NCBI GenBank assembly: GCA_031261165.1
Contig: JAISJU010000134.1
Coordinates: 1-32,324 of the forward strand
Reading direction: 5' to 3'
DNA: 32,324 nt
From: Prevotellaceae bacterium
GTDB lineage: Bacteria; Bacteroidota; Bacteroidia; Bacteroidales; Paludibacteraceae
The position numbers and the translations under genes are program-made. The notes under the pieces were generated by a model, which ran no database searches, was not told where the DNA came from, and saw only the letters and a list, made by a program, of their open reading frames with translations. The first letter of the stretch is position 1. Each line of letters opens with the position of its first letter. Of the stretch, positions 1 through 7,148 are shown in pieces.

Positions 1-19
1 TAATCAGTTTCAATATTAC

Positions 20-86
20 GGTGCGCTGCACCTTAAAATACTAATCATTTTATCATTTACTACAAATATTTACGGCACTCTGTGCC
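20..86. repeat. Two short related hairpins (REP-like)
   Basis: Two small palindromes with similar flanks lie close together: GGTGC-GCT-GCACC at 20-32 and GGCAC-TCT-GTGCC at 74-86. Each is preceded by TTAC or TAC and followed by an A-rich stretch. They resemble short dispersed Bacteroidota hairpins. Function is unknown. Confidence 0.5.
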
Positions 87-111
87 TAAAAATAATCTTC
101 CGAACACTCGT

Positions 112-167
112 AATTTGTAATCCGTGTCTTATATTAATTATCAGATATTTGGCATAGATTACAAATT
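112..167. repeat. 11-bp inverted repeat
   Basis: AATTTGTAATC at 112-122 is perfectly complementary to GATTACAAATT at 157-167. It belongs to the intergenic inverted repeats scattered through this window. No gene is supported in 1-700, which holds only these hairpins, the 283-342 hairpin and the 22-bp array. Confidence 0.5.
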
Positions 168-270
168 CGCGCCGGCGGAAACCCCAATTTTTATGTTGTC
201 AAACACAAAAAAAAACCAACAAATTATTTGCTACTATAAAAATTACCATATATCTTTGTCCCCGAAAACA

Positions 271-342
271 AGCGCGTACGCGCTTTCGATTTTTATTTTT
301 CTCTTTTCCCATATGGGAAAAGAGAAAAATTAAAATCGAAAG
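271..342. repeat. Long near-perfect hairpin (28-bp arms)
   Basis: Positions 283-310 and 315-342 form 28-bp arms with one mismatch around a 4-nt ATAT loop. The left arm is preceded by a 14-bp palindrome of GCGCGTACGCGC type at 271-284. The hairpin ends about 30 bases before the 22-bp tandem array. It could act as a terminator or mRNA stabiliser on either strand, but no flanking gene on the left shows which. Confidence 0.6.
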
Positions 343-373
343 AAAGGAAAAGAAAGCAGCCTTACAAGAATAG

Positions 374-659
374 CAAAGTAAGCACACAAGAATGGCAAAG
401 TAAGCACACAAGAATGGCAAAGTAAGCACACAAGAATGACAAAGTAAGCACACAAGAACGACAAAGTAAGCGCACAAGAATGACAAAGTAAGCGCACAAG
501 AATGACAAAGTAAGCGCACAAGAATGACAAAGTAAGCACACAAGAACGACAAAGTAAGCGCACAAGAATGACAAAGTAAGCATACAAGAATGACAAAGTA
601 AGCACACAAGAATGACAAAGTAAGCACACAAGAATGACAAAGTAAGCTCACAAGAACGA
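374..659. repeat. 22-bp tandem repeat array, 13 copies
   Basis: Thirteen head-to-tail copies of a 22-bp unit (consensus CAAAGTAAGCRCACAAGAAYGR) run from 374 to 659, with decayed half-copies on both sides. Differences between copies are single substitutions at a few fixed positions, and there are no spacers. The period is not a multiple of three, so all minus-strand frames read the same 22-residue Cys- and Leu-rich periodic peptide. These frames are open only because the unit lacks stops. The array ends about 40 bp before the start codon at 701, so it lies in the 5' region of that gene. Confidence 0.9.
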
Positions 660-700
660 CCATTTATATATACAAGAATAACCTTTTAATCATAAATGTT

Positions 701-1378
701 ATGTCAACACAAGCAGATTGGTTGCCAAGCAGCCACGAGAACCTCTACGACAAGAGCCTCATTACCAAAACCTACGCCGAAGGACACTTGGGTGACATCG
801 GCGCAGGCAAAACAGCCGAGTGGATAAACAGCGACTTCAAAGTGAAGTGGCAAGCCTTTGCCAATGCCTTCCTCGCGTGGCAAAACCCCACAACGCGCAA
901 CCCGATAATCATTGCTACGCTGCAAGAAACGGAAAAGGCGTTTCGCCCCGCGTATCGTGAGTTCTACCGCTATGTGAAAAACAATCCGGTAGTAACAGAC
1001 GATATGCTTGTAGCAATGGCACTACCCCCGCGTTCGGACAACAAGCCTACGCCCGCGCCCGTGCCGACTTCGTACCCCATTGCGAAGATAGACATCAGCA
1101 TCGTGAGCCGTCTGACAGTGCATTACACCGACAGCCAGACCGGCAAAAAAGGCAAACCCAAAGGCGTAGCCGGTGCGGTTATTCATTGGGCTATCCTGCC
1201 CGTGCCGCCAACGGATTATGCGGAATTATTCCATTCCGTACTGAACACCAACTCGCCGCTCGTACTTGATTTTGCGGAAGAAGAGCGCGACCGAACAGTC
1301 TATTTCCGCCTCGCGTGGCAAAACGTGCGCGGCGAAAAAGGCGCGTACAGCGATATTGTGAGCGCACGGATACCGTAA
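701..1378 (+). CDS. Hypothetical protein with C-terminal Fn3-like domain
   Basis: This 225-residue protein has no signal peptide or membrane segment. The N-terminal half (about 1-105) is charged, helical and aromatic-rich. A Pro-rich linker (PTPAPVPTS, about 115-123) leads to a beta-rich C-terminal half with YFRLAWQN and a closing SDIVSARIP, which resembles a fibronectin type III-like fold. Proteins of this shape recur in Bacteroidota as uncharacterised cytoplasmic or structural proteins. No catalytic motif is visible. It follows the 22-bp array directly, and a perfect hairpin sits 8 bp after its stop. GC content is higher than in the flanking intergenic DNA, as expected for a real gene. Function is unknown. 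Confidence 0.75.
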   Translation: MSTQADWLPSSHENLYDKSLITKTYAEGHLGDIGAGKTAEWINSDFKVKWQAFANAFLAWQNPTTRNPIIIATLQETEKAFRPAYREFYRYVKNNPVVTDDMLVAMALPPRSDNKPTPAPVPTSYPIAKIDISIVSRLTVHYTDSQTGKKGKPKGVAGAVIHWAILPVPPTDYAELFHSVLNTNSPLVLDFAEEERDRTVYFRLAWQNVRGEKGAYSDIVSARIP

Positions 1379-1385
1379 AACCTAA

Positions 1386-1418
1386 AGATATTCCATTTCT
1401 CGAAGAAATGGAATATCT
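1386..1418 (+). terminator. Perfect 15-bp hairpin after the 701 gene
   Basis: AGATATTCCATTTCT (1386-1400) and its exact complement (1404-1418) flank a 3-nt CGA loop, starting 8 bp after the stop codon. The T-tract is weak, so this is a probable terminator or 3'-end stabiliser rather than a textbook intrinsic terminator. Confidence 0.55.
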
Positions 1419-1457
1419 GACAATTAATTATTTTCTAATTTTTAATTTTTTATTACA

Positions 1458-2375
1458 ATGACAAAAAAATATTTTTCATTGAAGTTTTGGGCAATGATAA
1501 TTGCCCTCTTCACAAGTTTTACAGGTTGCGGAAAAGAAGAAGACGAACCGACAGGCGGTGGTAACGAAAGCAGTTATACCGTCAAGTTTGTAGCCAATGG
1601 CGGAGTAACCGCGCCTGCCGACCAAACGGTTGACAAAGGCGCAAAAGCAACCGAGCCGGCGGCAATGACCAATCCCAACCACGAAGATTTCAACGGTTGG
1701 TACGCAACGGCAGATTTCAGCGGAAATCCCTATGATTTCAACGCTGCGGTTAATGCCAACTTGACGCTTTACGCCAAATGGGGCTACAAAATCGGCGACA
1801 TAACCCCAGCAGGCGGAAAAGTATTTTATGTGAAAAGCGGCGCGACTTACCCCGCGTGGAAGTATCTCGAAGCAGCCCCTGCCGAAAGCAAGATTGACGA
1901 ATGGGCAAAAGGCTATTTTGACGATAACGGCAACCCTGATGATGCCGATTTGTCAGCCACTTATTACATTATTGAAGGCGCAAAAGGCACAGCCATTGGC
2001 ACAGGGCAGGCAAACACAGCCGCCATTGTTGCCACTGTTTTACCTTTGCCTGCCGCCGCAGACACAGAAAAGTGGGATTTCCCCGTTGCCAATTATTGTG
2101 CAACTTACAGCGGCGGCGGAAAGACAGATTGGTTTTTGCCAAGCAAAGACGAGTTGAACGCGCTTTATCAAAGCAAAGTGTATCCTGCCTCTGCTGAAAG
2201 AAAATGGTATTGGACTTCGAGCCAGCACGATGACCCGAACAGAAACGACAATGTTTGGGCGCAGGACTTTGGCACAAATGACGCTGGTTTTCAGTCCGAA
2301 AGTGCCAAACAGAGTGCTTGGGGAACAAACGGCGGTTATGTGCGACCTGTTCGGGCGTTTTTCTGTAATCATTAA
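1458..2375 (+). CDS. Lipoprotein with InlB B-repeat and DUF1566-like domain
   Basis: This 305-residue protein has a signal peptide ending in a lipobox-like FTSFTGC (Cys24), followed by an acidic stretch, so it is probably a surface or outer-membrane lipoprotein. Residues about 42-108 match a Listeria-Bacteroides InlB B-repeat (VKFVANGG..., WYATADFSG, LTLYAKWG). Residues about 113-303 resemble DUF1566-type domains: an IGDITPAGGKVFYV opening, the GGKTDWFLPSKDELNALY core, WYWTSSQ and a closing VRPVRAF. These domains occur in cell-surface proteins of unknown ligand. The start is ATG after an A/T-rich leader. No operon partner is visible, since the next gene converges from the other strand across a REP cluster. 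Confidence 0.85.
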   Translation: MTKKYFSLKFWAMIIALFTSFTGCGKEEDEPTGGGNESSYTVKFVANGGVTAPADQTVDKGAKATEPAAMTNPNHEDFNGWYATADFSGNPYDFNAAVNANLTLYAKWGYKIGDITPAGGKVFYVKSGATYPAWKYLEAAPAESKIDEWAKGYFDDNGNPDDADLSATYYIIEGAKGTAIGTGQANTAAIVATVLPLPAAADTEKWDFPVANYCATYSGGGKTDWFLPSKDELNALYQSKVYPASAERKWYWTSSQHDDPNRNDNVWAQDFGTNDAGFQSESAKQSAWGTNGGYVRPVRAFFCNH

Positions 2376-2423
2376 TCAAAAGAAATCCGCGCCGGCGGGG
2401 GGTGAAATATTTTTACAGGCGTG

Positions 2424-2615
2424 TAGGGGCGTTGCGTGCAACGCCCCTTATTTCATTTTCATTGACCGTAGGGGCGTATTTCATACGCCCTCTTCATAAG
2501 GGTTAAATTTTTTTTTTGCGGGCGTATGCAATACGCCCCGACGGAAAACATTGTAAAGGGCGTATGCAATACGCCCCTACGGAAAACATTATAAAGGGCG
2601 TATTGCAATACCCCT
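2424..2615. repeat. Cluster of REP-like GGGGCGTAT palindromes
   Basis: The gap between two convergent genes holds at least five variants of one palindrome. One is AGGGGCGTTGC-GT-GCAACGCCCCT at 2425-2448. Others of type GTAGGGGCGTATT..ATACGCCC lie near 2468-2492, 2519-2540, 2558-2580 and 2595-2613, and two are linked by CGGAAAACATT. The same family recurs at 31579-31692. The cluster may act as a bidirectional terminator or mRNA 3'-end protector. Confidence 0.8.
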
Positions 2616-2640
2616 GCACAAGTCGCAGATTTGCGCCAAC

Positions 2641-4611
2641 TTAAAAATGCAAACTAACCCGCACAACCACATTCCGCCCCATATTATAAATTCCCTCGTC
2701 TTTATAGCGCGACAGATGGTCGAAATATTTCTTATCAAAAATATTATTCACCGCCGCCGAAATATTGACAAACCTAAATTCAAACGCCGCGCCTGTATTG
2801 AACAGGTAATAATCAGGCGTTGGCGTTTCATATTCGGCAACGCGGTTTTGAGCAAAAGAATATTGCCCCTGCACGTAAAACGAGTATTGTTTCAAGGCTT
2901 TTTTAGTCGAAAAATTAGCCCTCACCGTTGCATTTATTTTCTGCGAGGGAATGAGCGACAAAGCATTTTTGTCCGCATCATTGCCGAAAACGCCTGCGTA
3001 TGAGCCTTCTATGTGCAGCCAGTCGTAAGGGTGCGGGTGGAAATGGAAACCCGCCTCGCCGCCGTACAAAGTTGCATCGTCCTGCACATAATTATACACC
3101 GGCGCATCGTCTTGCGTTTCGCCTGTCGGTTTCAAATAAATATACCGGCGTATGTAGTTCGCGTAGGGATTGACAAATAACTCCAAATGCTCATCATTGT
3201 AGTTGAGCGAAATATCCATTTGATAATTATTCTCGGTTTTCAGGTTTGTGTCGCCGCGTTCGTAACGGTTGGTGCCTTCGTGAATGCCGTTGCTGAGCAG
3301 TTCAAACATATTCGGCGCACGGTAGCCCGACGAAATATTTGCCCGCGCCGAAAACTTTTTGGATAATTGCTGATAAACGCCTGTTGAGAAATTGAAGGCG
3401 GGGTAATTCTTCTTGATGGGCGAAAAATCTTCCGCCTCTGCGCCATTGATATGCCGGTTGTCCGCCCTGATGCCGATTTGCCAATACGATTTCTCGGTAT
3501 GATAAAAATCCGACAGGGCAAAAACGCCGAAATCCGTTGTTGTGCCGTCAGGTATAAGCATTTCCTCGCCTGCGTTGCGGTTTGTCTGGTGCATTCCCTG
3601 CGTGCCGACAATCAATGCCCAGCGGTCGCGCCACTTGGGCGAATACCATTTCACATCGTATGAAAATGTGCCGAGCGTCATATCTAATGCTGCTTCATCA
3701 TCATTGTCCTCAAATTCTTGCCGGTGATTGACAAGATAGCCGAGCGTGAGTTTCAGTTTTGAACTGTTTTCAAAAAAAGCAGTCGTTTCGTTGCTGAACA
3801 AATGCGTGGTCAGGTTTTGGTAGGGCAACTGCAAATGCCTGTTATCAGGGGATTGCGGGTCAATCCCATCTTCCACAAGTCCGAATTGCTCTTGCAAAAA
3901 ACCGTATCGGAATATGGAACTAAACCGTTCATCGGTATATCCGAGCGCGGTTTTGAAGTCGCCGGTGCGGAAACGGCTGTTGCTCACGCGGTCGCCCGCG
4001 CCGTCTGTGTAGTCTTTGTGCGTGGTCAGCCCGCCGAAAGCGTTGAGGTGCCACCGGTTTTTCGAGCCTTTCAGGGCGGCGGTGTTGCGCCAGCCGTTGG
4101 TGTTGCTGTTCCACTCGGAATTGAGGCGGGCGTTGAACGTATCGTTCTCGGCAAATTTCTCGTCTGTAAAATACAGCACGCCGCCCATTGCATCGCTGCC
4201 GTAGAGCAATGAGGCTGCGCCTTTGACGATTTCCACCTGCTCATAGCCGTTTTCGTCAAGCCCCAAGCCGTGTTCGCCGCCCCACTGCTGATTTTCGACA
4301 CGCACGCCCTGCGAAAACACGGCAACGCGATTGCCGCTCAAGCCGCGAATAACCGGTTTGCCGATGCCCTCGCCCGTAGAAAGGTTGCTCACGCCTGCCG
4401 TTGCGGTCAGTTTTTGTGCAAGCGACAAACCGCCTGTTTCTACATTATTTGTCAGGTTGATTTTTTCCACATTGGAAACATTGCCGACCTTTAATTTTGA
4501 TGTTTCGCCCGAAATAACTACTTCTTGCAAAACGTTTTCTTCCGTTTTCTGTGCAAAGCACAAAAGGTGCTGCCATACAAAAAGCAGCACAATGATATAT
4601 TTTTTGTTCAT
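2641..4611 (-). CDS. TonB-dependent outer-membrane receptor
   Basis: This 656-residue protein has a signal peptide (1-20, ending CFAQ) and then the start of a plug domain with LQEVVISGE. Plug hallmarks follow: KPVIRGLSGNRVAVF (about 83-97), QQWGGEHGLGL and EQVEIVKGAASLLYGSDAMG (about 127-146). The remainder is a beta-barrel ending in the aromatic VSLHF. There is no N-terminal carboxypeptidase-like domain and no SusD partner, so a polysaccharide-utilisation role is unlikely. The QQWGGEHG motif and the upstream small Cys/His exported protein recall Bacteroidota receptors linked to metal (copper, zinc or cobalt-type) uptake; that substrate is an inference. It is 60 bp downstream of the small protein gene on the same strand, so the two are probably co-transcribed. 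Confidence 0.9.
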   Translation of the reverse strand: MNKKYIIVLLFVWQHLLCFAQKTEENVLQEVVISGETSKLKVGNVSNVEKINLTNNVETGGLSLAQKLTATAGVSNLSTGEGIGKPVIRGLSGNRVAVFSQGVRVENQQWGGEHGLGLDENGYEQVEIVKGAASLLYGSDAMGGVLYFTDEKFAENDTFNARLNSEWNSNTNGWRNTAALKGSKNRWHLNAFGGLTTHKDYTDGAGDRVSNSRFRTGDFKTALGYTDERFSSIFRYGFLQEQFGLVEDGIDPQSPDNRHLQLPYQNLTTHLFSNETTAFFENSSKLKLTLGYLVNHRQEFEDNDDEAALDMTLGTFSYDVKWYSPKWRDRWALIVGTQGMHQTNRNAGEEMLIPDGTTTDFGVFALSDFYHTEKSYWQIGIRADNRHINGAEAEDFSPIKKNYPAFNFSTGVYQQLSKKFSARANISSGYRAPNMFELLSNGIHEGTNRYERGDTNLKTENNYQMDISLNYNDEHLELFVNPYANYIRRYIYLKPTGETQDDAPVYNYVQDDATLYGGEAGFHFHPHPYDWLHIEGSYAGVFGNDADKNALSLIPSQKINATVRANFSTKKALKQYSFYVQGQYSFAQNRVAEYETPTPDYYLFNTGAAFEFRFVNISAAVNNIFDKKYFDHLSRYKDEGIYNMGRNVVVRVSLHF

Positions 4612-4662
4612 TGTGAATTTTAATTTTTAGAGTAAATAAATAGAGAAGATGAACTTAAACCT

Positions 4663-4684
4663 AACACGTTTTCAAAAACGTGTT
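4663..4684 (-). promoter_or_regulatory. Hairpin at the junction of the small gene and the TonB receptor
   Basis: A 10-bp perfect stem (AACACGTTTT / AAAACGTGTT, 2-nt loop) spans the stop codon of the upstream small gene. It is not followed by a T-run in the minus direction. It may set the ratio between the two products by partial termination or processing, which is an inference. Confidence 0.4.
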
Positions 4685-5007
4685 ACGTTTCTCATCGGCG
4701 GTGCGCGTGAAGGCTTATAAACAAATGTATGGCAGCAATAAGAATTATCCACATCAACAAAAATAAAATCTTTGCTGATATTAATAAAGTCATTATCAGG
4801 TTGTTCAATAATCAACTCGCAGGAAACGCCAACCGAGCAAAAAGGGCAGGTGTCCGAAATTTCGGATTGTTGCGCGTGCTGTTTTTCGCAATGATGGTAT
4901 GCCGGGTGTATCGCCGAAACAACGCCTATATTAAACACAAACAAACAGAGCAAAAGCAGGGAAATGCTTTTGCGCAAAGGTTGTTGTATGTTTTTTGTCC
5001 GTTTCAT
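4672..5007 (-). CDS. Small exported Cys/His-rich protein (DUF2946-like)
   Basis: From the ATG at 5007 the product is 111 residues with an N-terminal hydrophobic segment (SLLLLCLFVFNIGVVSA). The exported part carries HPAYHHCEKQH, CPFCSVGVSC and a late CCH, giving many potential metal ligands. Similar short proteins sit beside TonB receptors for metals in Bacteroidota, so metal binding or sensing in the periplasm is plausible but inferred. A longer frame opens at 5043, but a good promoter -7 box (TATCTTTG, 5016-5023) lies between the two ATGs, so the inner start is preferred. That leaves only 8 nt between the -7 box and the ATG, implying an almost leaderless mRNA. The TonB receptor follows 60 bp downstream. 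Confidence 0.75.
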   Translation of the reverse strand: MKRTKNIQQPLRKSISLLLLCLFVFNIGVVSAIHPAYHHCEKQHAQQSEISDTCPFCSVGVSCELIIEQPDNDFINISKDFIFVDVDNSYCCHTFVYKPSRAPPMRNVTRF

Positions 5008-5015
5008 TGCGGATA

Positions 5016-5043
5016 CAAAGATACTGCTTATTTTTTGTTTCAA
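5016..5043 (-). promoter_or_regulatory. Promoter for the DUF2946-like/TonB receptor operon
   Basis: On the minus strand TATCTTTG (5023 to 5016) matches the Bacteroidota -7 consensus TAnnTTTG. A TTG lies 17 bp upstream (5043-5041). Transcription should start within a few bases of the ATG at 5007. Confidence 0.55.
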
Positions 5044-5108
5044 GAAAGATGTTGTATATATTTCACTGTTTTTTTATTCCGAATGATATTTTTTTTCGAT
5101 AATTTTAT

Positions 5109-5136
5109 TTTGCAATAAAAATTATTATTACCTTTG
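5109..5136 (+). promoter_or_regulatory. Promoter of the first structured RNA
   Basis: TTTG at 5109-5112 and TACCTTTG at 5129-5136 match the Bacteroidota -33/-7 pattern, with a slightly short 16-bp spacer. Transcription should begin near 5141-5145, at the CCCAATTCC block shared with the second RNA copy at 31257-31509. Confidence 0.7.
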
Positions 5137-5138
5137 CA

Positions 5139-5346
5139 CCCAATTCCAATTACTCAAAATGTTGAGGTTGGAAAGACTTATGAAACCAAATAGCGTTTGC
5201 TATATTCTTGCCTCTAAAAACGTGAGAAATTTTGAAATGTACAAGAATAAGAAAAAACGTTCGCTATGTTGCGGACTTTACTTATTTGTACAACGGTTAT
5301 TTCTCACTACCATAGAGGCGGATAATTAAGTCCGCTGTTTTTCTTT
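5139..5346 (+). ncRNA. Structured RNA copy 1 (leader or 6S/Bacteroidales-1-like)
   Basis: This region of about 205 nt has a promoter at its 5' end and a terminator at its 3' end. The 5' hairpin is TTCCAA...CTCAA-AATG-TTGAG...TTGGAA (5145-5172). A small hairpin TAGC-GTTT-GCTA lies at 5191-5202. A long imperfect hairpin follows, with stems 5210-5216/5313-5319, 5222-5230/5299-5307 and 5238-5251/5281-5292, and unpaired bubbles between them. A second copy with the same architecture and compensating base changes lies at 31257-31498 on the minus strand. The length, rod shape and internal bubble suggest 6S RNA or the Bacteroidales-1 motif. The position 30 nt before a start codon, with no other promoter in between, suggests a cis-acting leader. 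The sequence alone does not decide. Confidence 0.75.
5318..5346 (+). terminator. Intrinsic terminator of structured RNA 1
   Basis: GCGGA (5318-5322) pairs with TCCGC (5331-5335), followed by TGTTTTTCTTTT. The left arm overlaps the closing stem of the long hairpin by two bases. The right arm can instead pair with GCGGACTT at 5271-5278, so the terminator competes with two other structures. Confidence 0.65.
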
Positions 5347-5376
5347 TGGTAAATATTTAACTAAAACTATACTACT

Positions 5377-6783
5377 ATGAAAAAAATCTTTCTGCATTTA
5401 AGTATGTTGCTCAGTGCAACAATGTTTTTTGTTGCTTGCAACGAAGACAACGACCCGATTTCCGAAAGCGAAACGCTTTCATTAAGCACTCTCTCTATCG
5501 GCGTGCCTATTGCGGGCGGCGAATACAGCGTAGGTTTGGAAACTATTGCCTCTTGGACAGCAACTGTTTCCGAAAATTGGCTGACAATATCTCCCTCGTC
5601 AGGTACAGGCAATGGTACAATTATTATTAATGTTGCCGAAAACACAAACACCGCGCAGCGCACGGCAACAATTACAGTAAGCGCAAACGGTAAAGAATTA
5701 CTTATTACCATTACACAAGCAAGCAAAGCAAGCGTTGAAGGTACAATGACTTTGATGAGTGAAAAAGCCGAAATAACTTTTTGGCTGACTTCATTAACCG
5801 CTACCGTAGATTGGGGCGATGGCACAAACAACACATACGCAGGCGACACAGTAATATGTACGCATACTTACGCAACAGCCGAAACGCATACCGTTACCAT
5901 CAATGGCACGGATATGACAGAACTTGAAATGTACTATAATTATTTGACAAGTTTAGATGTAACGCATAACAGCGCATTGCAAAAATTAACTTGCGTTGGA
6001 AATAACTTTACGGAGTTAGATGTCAGTTATAATGAGAATTTGATTTATTTGTATTGTGCTTGGAATAAATTAACAAGTTTAGATGTGAAACGCAACACGG
6101 CTTTAATAGAATTGAAGTGTGAATTTAATGATATTACAAATTTAAATGTAAGCAAAAATAAAGCATTGAAAAGATTGGAATTTCGCAATGATGATTTGGA
6201 AAGTATTGATTTAAGCCAAAATACAGCGTTGGAATATTTGGATTGCAGTGATAATCCGCGTATGCTAACCATAGATTTGAGCCACAATACGAATTTGCGC
6301 TATTTGGGGGCTTATATTTCTTCATTTACAAGTCTGGATTTAAGCCACAACACAGCATTGGAAGTATTAAGTTGCAGCGGTACTAATGATACCGGCGGAA
6401 AACTTACTTCTTTGGATTTGAGCCATAACACGGCATTACAAGCATTAATCTGCGAACAAAATCAGTTAGAAACATTGGATTTAACAAATAATACGGCTTT
6501 GAGGCGTATTTCTTGTCGATTTAATAGGCTAACAAATATCACAGTAACTTCCAGTCATACAGATTTGGCACAAATGAGTATTGGTTTCAACCAATTAAAC
6601 ACAGAGGCAATTAATGCTATTTTCACTGCATTGCCGCAAGCCCCTGCGGAATATATGCCGCCTGCAATTCTTGAAAAAGACAGAGTAGCATCTAATGATG
6701 TATATATTCATACCGGCGGAAATCCGGGGGCTACCACTTGCGATAAAACTATTGCAGAAGCAAAAGGTTGGACTGTTTATTAA
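5377..6783 (+). CDS. BACON-domain leucine-rich-repeat lipoprotein
   Basis: This 468-residue protein begins with a lipoprotein signal peptide (FFVAC, Cys21) and an acidic post-Cys stretch. Residues about 36-117 form a BACON domain (ASWTATVSENWLTISPSSG, then TATITVSANG...ITITQ). Residues about 137-180 contain a PKD-like strand set (VDWGDGTNN, CTHTYA). From about 187 to 430 there are about ten leucine-rich repeats of 20-24 residues with the pattern LTSLDVSHNTALxxLxCxxNx. The C-terminus (GNPGATTCDKTIAEAKGWTVY) is typical of this Bacteroidota surface LRR family. It is probably surface-exposed and ligand- or host-binding, which is inferred. It lies 30 bp after structured RNA 1, and a terminator follows at 6851. 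Confidence 0.9.
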   Translation: MKKIFLHLSMLLSATMFFVACNEDNDPISESETLSLSTLSIGVPIAGGEYSVGLETIASWTATVSENWLTISPSSGTGNGTIIINVAENTNTAQRTATITVSANGKELLITITQASKASVEGTMTLMSEKAEITFWLTSLTATVDWGDGTNNTYAGDTVICTHTYATAETHTVTINGTDMTELEMYYNYLTSLDVTHNSALQKLTCVGNNFTELDVSYNENLIYLYCAWNKLTSLDVKRNTALIELKCEFNDITNLNVSKNKALKRLEFRNDDLESIDLSQNTALEYLDCSDNPRMLTIDLSHNTNLRYLGAYISSFTSLDLSHNTALEVLSCSGTNDTGGKLTSLDLSHNTALQALICEQNQLETLDLTNNTALRRISCRFNRLTNITVTSSHTDLAQMSIGFNQLNTEAINAIFTALPQAPAEYMPPAILEKDRVASNDVYIHTGGNPGATTCDKTIAEAKGWTVY

Positions 6784-6850
6784 AAAAACAGAAATATAGA
6801 TTGGCGCAAGTTTCTGAAACAATAAGAAGTTTGTTATTTCGTGCATTCAG

Positions 6851-6877
6851 GCGAAGTTGCAAACTTCGCTTGTTTTT
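6851..6877 (+). terminator. Intrinsic terminator after the LRR gene
   Basis: GCGAAGTT (6851-6858) and AACTTCGC (6862-6869) flank a 3-nt loop and are followed by TTGTTTTT. It lies 68 bp after the stop at 6783. Confidence 0.7.
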
Positions 6878-6894
6878 AGGTACAAGTTGCAAGC

Positions 6895-7130
6895 GCTTGT
6901 TGCACAACTAATATTTTTTGTCTAATGGCTTGAAAAGCCAAATCTTCATAACCGCAGGTCAGCGACCTGCGGAAAGTAAAACAAAACTGAAACTGCCTGA
7001 AAGGCAGAACAATGTGTAACAAAGTTTTGCCTTTCAGGCAAAGGTTAGTATATGCTTTTGTCCGCAGGTCGCTGACCTGCGGTTATGAAAATTTGGCTTT
7101 TCAAGCCATTAGGCAAGTTGCGCAACAAGC
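6895..7130. repeat. Large nested inverted-repeat element (about 236 bp)
   Basis: The arms 6895-6972 and 7061-7130 are inverted copies. They share GCTTGTTGC..AAC, TAATGGCTTGAAAAGCC and CCGCAGGTC, with a few indels in between. Each arm contains its own palindrome (CCGCAGGTCAGCGACCTGCGG at 6952-6972, and its mate at 7062-7082). The centre carries two more hairpins (CTGCCT-GAA-AGGCAG at 6993-7007 and TTTGCCT-TTC-AGGCAAA near 7026-7042). There is no reading frame. The layout resembles a non-autonomous element or a composite of REP units. It fills the 365-bp gap between convergent genes, together with the terminator at 6851. Confidence 0.8.
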
Positions 7131-7148
7131 ACTGTAACCTTGCGTCAA

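Noticed and set aside
374..659. CRISPR array
   Set aside because: Repeats are contiguous and near-identical with no unique spacers, and no cas genes are nearby.
199..663. Three long overlapping minus-strand frames (92-154 aa) across the tandem array
   Set aside because: They are open only because the 22-bp unit lacks stops; the peptide is a pure repeat and the same in all frames, with no start context or homology.
1894..2499. Plus- and minus-strand frames overlapping the lipoprotein and REP cluster
   Set aside because: They are shadows of the real gene in other frames and lack start context or domains.
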